Part shown: in pieces, positions 5,549 to 9,583 of the stretch
Position numbering within the stretch: the first letter of the stretch is position 1
Layout of the letters: each line of letters opens with the position of its first letter
From: JBFMFE01 sp040752295
Lineage (GTDB): Bacteria; UBP15; UBA6099; JBFMBQ01
Length of the DNA: 9,583 bases
Direction of reading: 5' to 3'
NCBI GenBank assembly: GCA_040752295.1
Contig: JBFMFE010000179.1
Coordinates: 1-9,583 of the forward strand
The notes under the pieces: generated by a model
Seen by the model: only the letters and a program-made list of their open reading frames with translations
What the model was told of the DNA's origin: nothing
Databases searched by the model: none
Translations under genes and position numbers: made by a program

Positions 5549-8128
5549 ATGGACGCGGGAAACACGCTTCCGCCGAAAGCCGCCGCCGCCGTCCTCCTCG
5601 CGGCGCTGATGTCGTGCGCCGCGCTCCCGCCGCGCGCCGCAGGCGCCGAAACGGGCGGCGTCGGGGAGACCATATCGCGCCTGGAGCGGGCGATAGAGGA
5701 AAACCCCGGCGACAACGAACTGAAAATTCAGCTCGCGGAAGTGCGCATTCTGTACGAAGATTACGCCCGCGCGGGAGAGTTACTCGAACAGGTGATACGC
5801 TCCGAACCAGGCAATCCCACCGCGCTCACCGACCTCGGAGTGGTTCTCGAAAGAACCGGCGACCCCTCCGCCGCGCTCCTCGAACAGCTCAAAGCCCTGT
5901 CCATTGACCCCGATCACCCCACCGCCTCCAACAATCTCGCGCACACGTACCTGTCACTGGGCATCGGGGAAAAAGCGGACGAATATTTCAAAAAATCCCT
6001 CGTCGTCAACCTCGGCGCGCTCATCTCGCTGAAGGGGGCGCTGGGCATCGCCGCCGGCCAGCCGCCTCCGCGCCTCGACGACGATCAGGCGGCGCTCCTG
6101 ATCTTCCACATCGAAAACGCAGCCTTTGCCTACCTGGGACTTGGTAACCGGGCGCGCGCGCGCGACCTTCTCAGCGAGGCTCTTTTCATCGAACCCGAAA
6201 ACCTGATCACGCGGGAAAGGGTTGAAAGACTCTCGCGCGGCGAGACCGTCTTCGGCGATGTCACGCCGGTACCGCTCACGCCGGAGGAGGTTGACAGGCG
6301 CGAGCAGGCGGCGAGGGCGCTTTTAGCGGGCGGAAATTTCGACGACTCGTACGCGCTCCTCGACCACCTTCTGAAAAACGGCATTGAGTCGGCGGGCATC
6401 CACACCGCCGCCGGCGTCGCCCTCCAGGCGAGGGGCAGCGCCGCGGAGGCGGAGGAGCACTTCCGGCGCGCGCTCGAGCTGGACGCCGGGCACGTTCCCG
6501 CGCTTCTGAACCTCGGCTGCGCGCGGGAACTCGGCGGCGAACCGCGCGAAGCCGCCGCGCTCTACTCCCGCGCGCTCGAGGTCGCCCCCGACAATCCCAT
6601 GATCCACAACAATCTCGGTCACGCCTACGAGGCGCTCGGCGCGAACGACAGGGCAGCCGAGGAATACTCACGCGCGCTCGAACTCAAACCGAACCTCCTC
6701 ATCGCGCTACAGAACGCGTCCGCCCTCTACATCACTCTCGGCTGGTACGAAAGGGCGCTCGAGGCGCTCGAAAAAGCCGCCCAAATCGAACCGTCCTCGC
6801 CCGCGGTCTACAACAACCTCGCCTTCGTTCACTACAAGCGCAGGAATTACCACGACGCGCTCGAGACGCTCGACCGAGGCATCGCAGCGGCGTCATCGCC
6901 GGACTTTCTGCGCAGGAACAGGGGTCTCATCGCCGGGCTTGCAGCGCGGGAACCTGAAAAAACAACTGAACCCCGGGAAAAAGCCGCCGCCGCCCCCGGC
7001 GAGACGCCCGCAATCACGCCATCCCCGAAACAGGAACCCGGCGCCCGGGCGCCTGCGCCGCCGGTAGGAGATTCCACGCGCCTTATAGCCGAATCGAAGG
7101 CGGAAGCGTTTACGCCCACCGCCGCGCCTGAACCCGAACCGAAAGCCCGAAAACACGAGGCGGCGGTTCCGCCGCCCGCGCTCGAAATCCCGCTTCCGCC
7201 CGCGCACGACCTTGGTTCCGTTGACTGGTCGCAGGGCGAGTCCCCCCTGTTCGTCCCGGCGCCTGTTCCCGGTGAATGGCGGCGGATGAGAGAGGAATTG
7301 AAGGGAAAATTCTTCTTCTTATCGGGCGAAGGCGTCATGTGGCTCGTCGAGCCGGGGGGCGCCAAAAGGCTCGCGTTCGGCAAAGCCGTGCAGCCGGCGA
7401 TCAGCCGCGACGGCGCACGCGCCGCCTACGTGGAGCGGAACGGCGCGAACCTCGACGTCGTTGTGATCTCGACCGCGTCGAGGACGGCGGAGAAGGTGTT
7501 CTCGTCGCCGGAATTCAAAATCTCACTCTCCTTCTCGCGCGATGGCGAAAACATCGCCTTCATCGCCGGCAGAAGCTACGAGGACAATCACCTCTGGGTG
7601 ATTTCCACCGACGCGAAGGCTGCGGAGATTCTCGCCGGTTCGCGCTCGGTGTCCGCATACGCGTGGCGCCCGGACGGGAGAGGGCTGACAGCCGTGCTCT
7701 CCGAATGCGGGGACCCGGACGCGCCGGACACAAACTGCCTTGTGGATATTGACGCCGGGAGCGGCGCCGCCGGTCCGGCGCGCGGGAGCTTCGACGACGT
7801 GGAGACCGGAATCGCCGGAGGCATCGGGGGGGCGCGCGTCGCGCACGTTGACCTTTCGCCGGACGGCGGGGAACTGATCGTCGCGCAGCAGGGGATGACC
7901 GACGCCGTCGGGATATTCGATCTGAGGACCGGGACGAGGAGAAGGGCGGAGCTTGTTTCCACGACGGGCGAGCCGGTCGAGGGCGAGTTTCCCGTGTGGA
8001 GTCCGGACGGGACGTGGCTCGCGTTCGTGCGGAACGGGGACGTCTGGGTCGCCGAACGCGACGGGTCGAACGCCTTCGCCGCCGTGAGCGGGTATTTCAT
8101 CAGCGGACCGGCTGAGTGGATAGAGTAA
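5549..8128 (+). CDS. Exported TPR array fused to a TolB/WD40-like beta-propeller
   Basis: This 859-residue protein is probably an envelope scaffold. N-terminal residues 10-23 give a hydrophobic segment ending in LMSC, an acceptable lipobox with C23 as possible lipid anchor; cleavage after GA (33) by signal peptidase I is the alternative. About nine to ten TPR units follow in two groups, roughly 56-157 with a degenerate unit at 183-217, and 250-450. They are recognisable by repeated A-x-x-x-Y/L, N-N-L-A/G and P-x-N/P signatures such as NNLGHAYEALG (354-364). A Pro/Ala/Glu-rich linker spans 465-555. The C-terminal 580-859 has at least five PD40/TolB-type blade motifs: AISRDGARAAYV (617-628), SFSRDGENIAFIAG (661-674), AWRPDGRGLTAV (705-716), DLSPDGGELIVA (768-779) and VWSPDGTWLAFV (816-827). 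Two-part TPR-plus-propeller proteins are known in envelope and cell-surface complexes; the partner here is unknown. No SD precedes the ATG. Base composition shifts from C-rich to G-rich along the gene. Confidence 0.88.
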   Translation: MDAGNTLPPKAAAAVLLAALMSCAALPPRAAGAETGGVGETISRLERAIEENPGDNELKIQLAEVRILYEDYARAGELLEQVIRSEPGNPTALTDLGVVLERTGDPSAALLEQLKALSIDPDHPTASNNLAHTYLSLGIGEKADEYFKKSLVVNLGALISLKGALGIAAGQPPPRLDDDQAALLIFHIENAAFAYLGLGNRARARDLLSEALFIEPENLITRERVERLSRGETVFGDVTPVPLTPEEVDRREQAARALLAGGNFDDSYALLDHLLKNGIESAGIHTAAGVALQARGSAAEAEEHFRRALELDAGHVPALLNLGCARELGGEPREAAALYSRALEVAPDNPMIHNNLGHAYEALGANDRAAEEYSRALELKPNLLIALQNASALYITLGWYERALEALEKAAQIEPSSPAVYNNLAFVHYKRRNYHDALETLDRGIAAASSPDFLRRNRGLIAGLAAREPEKTTEPREKAAAAPGETPAITPSPKQEPGARAPAPPVGDSTRLIAESKAEAFTPTAAPEPEPKARKHEAAVPPPALEIPLPPAHDLGSVDWSQGESPLFVPAPVPGEWRRMREELKGKFFFLSGEGVMWLVEPGGAKRLAFGKAVQPAISRDGARAAYVERNGANLDVVVISTASRTAEKVFSSPEFKISLSFSRDGENIAFIAGRSYEDNHLWVISTDAKAAEILAGSRSVSAYAWRPDGRGLTAVLSECGDPDAPDTNCLVDIDAGSGAAGPARGSFDDVETGIAGGIGGARVAHVDLSPDGGELIVAQQGMTDAVGIFDLRTGTRRRAELVSTTGEPVEGEFPVWSPDGTWLAFVRNGDVWVAERDGSNAFAAVSGYFISGPAEWIE

Positions 8129-8135
8129 GGGCTGG

Positions 8136-9380
8136 TTAACGCCCGACGCCGATTCCAATTCCGTAGAGCCTGCCGTCGCAGCTTCCGACGTAGAGGACGT
8201 CGCCGAGGATGAGGGGCGACGATTCGTCAATGTCCCATCCCGTGAGGAAGCGCCACAGGAGTGCGCCGGTGCGCAGGTCGAGGGCGTAGATGAACCCGTT
8301 GTGGGCGCCGGCATAGACGACGCCGTCGTGTATGACGGGGGGCGACTCGACGGGGGCGCGGGCGGAGAACTTCCAGAGGACGTCTCCGGCGCCGGCGGAG
8401 AGTGCGATGACGCTGCCTTTCCATGTGCCGATGACGATGACGCCGCCCTGACCCGCCGGCTGCGCGTCCTCCACTTTTTCGCCGAGGCGTTTCATCCAGA
8501 GGATTTTTCCGTTATCAGGGTCGAGGGCGTAGACCGCGCCCGCTGTTGTGCCGGCGAAGAGGGCGCCTCCGTGTACGAGGAGCCTGCCTTCGACCCTTCC
8601 GCCGAGGGGACGCGACCAGAGGAGCCTGCCGGTTGCGGCGTCGAGCGAATAGACTACGCCCGCGTTGCAGCCGAAGAAGACCGCGCCGTTAGAGACGACG
8701 GGTGAGGATTCGACGGGACCGGCGGCGCGGAATTCCCAGAGGGGTTCGCCGGACGCGGCGTCGAGGGCGATGAGGCGTGCGTCGTCGGTTCCGGCGAGGA
8801 TTGCGCCCTGCCGGAGCGCGGGCGAGGATTCCGCCCAGCGGACGGGGGCGAACCAGAGTTTTTTTCCGGAGCGCGCGTCAAGCGCGTGGATGCCGTCGTG
8901 GGCGGCGAAGAAGACCCTGCCGCGCGCGGGGAGGGGTTTTGTTTCGACGGCGCCGCGCGCGCGGTGCTCCCAGATGATTTCGCCGGAGCGGGCGTCAATC
9001 TTGAAGAGCGTGCCGGCGTTGCTGCCGAAGTAGATCGCGTTTCCGGCGGCGGCGGGGGACGAGATGACGGGCGCGCCGGCGTTTACGACGAAGAGAAGCC
9101 TGTCCACGATATGGCGGCGGGTTTCGCGAAAGGCTTCGAGTGTTTCTTTCTGCCCCATGATTCCGTGGTGAATGTAGAAGAGGGGTTCGTGGAAGACGAC
9201 GGATTTGAGAAGCGTCTCGGCGGCGCGGAGGTTTCCGCGCAGGAGGTTGAGGTATGCGCGCCTGTAGGCGAACTGGTTGAACGAGTAAGTCAAGAACCAG
9301 AGGAGCGCGAGCGCCGCCGCGGCGAGGAGGATTTTCAGCGCTCCTGATCTTTGGGGTATTTTCACCGGGGCGCGGTTCAT
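8136..9380 (-). CDS. Membrane-anchored eight-bladed PQQ-like beta-propeller protein
   Basis: The 414-residue product has a basic N-terminus and one transmembrane segment (about 15-33), with no clear cleavage site, so it is likely anchored in the inner membrane with the rest periplasmic. Residues 40-95 form a short helical stretch whose AYLNLLRGNLRAAETLLKSV part looks like half a TPR. From about residue 101 to the end, eight PQQ/BamB-type blades repeat the pattern of G-x-(Y/I)-A-L-D-x-x-(S/T)-G-x-x-L-W, then S-(S/P)-P-x-(V/I) and G-x-(V/L)-(Y/F)-x-G-(S/T). The last blade ends at LYGIGIG. BamB-like folds mediate protein contacts; the catalytic residues of quinoprotein dehydrogenases are not evident, so an enzyme is unlikely. 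It is shorter at the N-terminus than PQQ dehydrogenases. The gene ends 7 nt from the convergent TPR-propeller gene with no terminator between them. An imperfect inverted repeat lies 11 nt before the ATG; the SD is weak (GGA at -6 to -4). Confidence 0.9.
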   Translation of the reverse strand: MNRAPVKIPQRSGALKILLAAAALALLWFLTYSFNQFAYRRAYLNLLRGNLRAAETLLKSVVFHEPLFYIHHGIMGQKETLEAFRETRRHIVDRLLFVVNAGAPVISSPAAAGNAIYFGSNAGTLFKIDARSGEIIWEHRARGAVETKPLPARGRVFFAAHDGIHALDARSGKKLWFAPVRWAESSPALRQGAILAGTDDARLIALDAASGEPLWEFRAAGPVESSPVVSNGAVFFGCNAGVVYSLDAATGRLLWSRPLGGRVEGRLLVHGGALFAGTTAGAVYALDPDNGKILWMKRLGEKVEDAQPAGQGGVIVIGTWKGSVIALSAGAGDVLWKFSARAPVESPPVIHDGVVYAGAHNGFIYALDLRTGALLWRFLTGWDIDESSPLILGDVLYVGSCDGRLYGIGIGVGR

Positions 9381-9391
9381 TCGTCCGTTTT

Positions 9392-9420
9392 CGAATTATT
9401 CACGCCGTTTGAACAATCCG
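9392..9420 (-). promoter_or_regulatory. Inverted repeat in the PQQ-propeller gene leader (copy 2)
   Basis: The arms at 9392-9402 and 9410-9420 pair over 11 positions around a 7-nt loop. On the minus strand two pairs are G-U wobbles and the rest are Watson-Crick; the loop is AACGGCG, against AAGAGCG in copy 1 (3898-3930). The two copies share 25 of 29 positions. The stem ends 11 nt before the ATG of the propeller gene. A leader hairpin, an operator, or a dispersed-repeat remnant are all possible. Confidence 0.5.
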
Positions 9421-9503
9421 TTTTCGTAACTGTTTAGATTCTTACACGAACACATTGAGAGAAATGCTTTCATAAGTTGTAAGTGAAACATACCTTATTA
9501 TTC

Positions 9504-9583
9504 TTTTTTTTATCCCGTGCCCGCGCTCCTGCCCGTGTGTGCCTGCCCTCACCCCTGCCCGTGTGCGTGCCCGTGCCCCTGCC
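9504..9583. repeat. T-run followed by degenerate hexamer-type low-complexity DNA (CCCGTG-like), running off the window
   Basis: After a run of eight Ts (9504-9511), the sequence from 9514 is built from degenerate CCCGTG / CCCCTG / GTGTGC units with almost no A. The pattern continues to the window edge, so the full length is not visible. No ORF of note or RNA gene is seen. Between 9421 and 9503 I find no gene, only an AT-richer stretch with a weak 5-bp complementarity (9441-9445 with 9479-9483) and no promoter I can defend. Confidence 0.6.

Noticed and set aside
8129..8144. Terminator between the convergent genes
   Set aside because: Only a 4-bp GGGC/GCCC pairing with no T-tract on either side.
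7523..8314. 263-codon minus-strand frame across the 3' ends of the convergent pair
   Set aside because: It overlaps both propeller genes, which have regular blade motifs in their own frames; no independent support.

Overview
The window is a GC-rich stretch of bacterial chromosome with six protein genes, one of them cut by the left edge. It has about 450 nt of repeat-dense intergenic DNA in the middle and about 200 nt of partly low-complexity DNA at the right end. Signal peptides, a lipobox-like motif, TPR arrays and PQQ/TolB-type beta-propellers suggest a Gram-negative-type (diderm) bacterium. I do not recognise the species. Most starts lack a clear Shine-Dalgarno (SD) sequence and the intergenic space is rich in palindromes, which would suit an uncultured candidate-phylum or PVC-like lineage, but that is only an impression.

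Left block (1-3884): the 3' part of trkA and a complete trkH, both on +, form a two-gene Trk potassium-uptake unit. A convergent minus-strand gene for a heparinase II/III-family polysaccharide lyase follows. It ends in an apparent intrinsic terminator located between it and trkH.

Central intergenic block (3885-4332): a mosaic of structured DNA. From left to right it holds a perfect 13-bp inverted repeat just upstream of the lyase start, a fold-back of about 120 nt with nested stems, two smaller hairpins, a GCAAAG-type periodic repeat, another hairpin, and a plausible sigma70-type promoter almost touching the next start codon. The outer edges of the fold-back region look like terminal inverted repeats, so it may be a MITE-like element, a structured RNA gene, or both.

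Right block (4333-9380): two + strand genes 10 nt apart encode exported proteins. One is helical with a PsbP/DUF1795-like C-terminus; the other joins a TPR array to a TolB-like propeller. They converge, 7 nt apart, with a minus-strand gene for a membrane-anchored eight-bladed PQQ-type propeller. That gene carries in its leader a second copy of the hairpin found before the lyase gene, with the same 7-nt loop length and at nearly the same distance from the start codon.

The most interesting signals are this shared leader hairpin and the fold-back element, whose non-Watson-Crick positions favour a + strand RNA. By eye, + strand G/C skew is positive over 1-4000, negative or neutral over about 4300-7300, and positive again over about 7700-9380, with the second change falling inside one gene.
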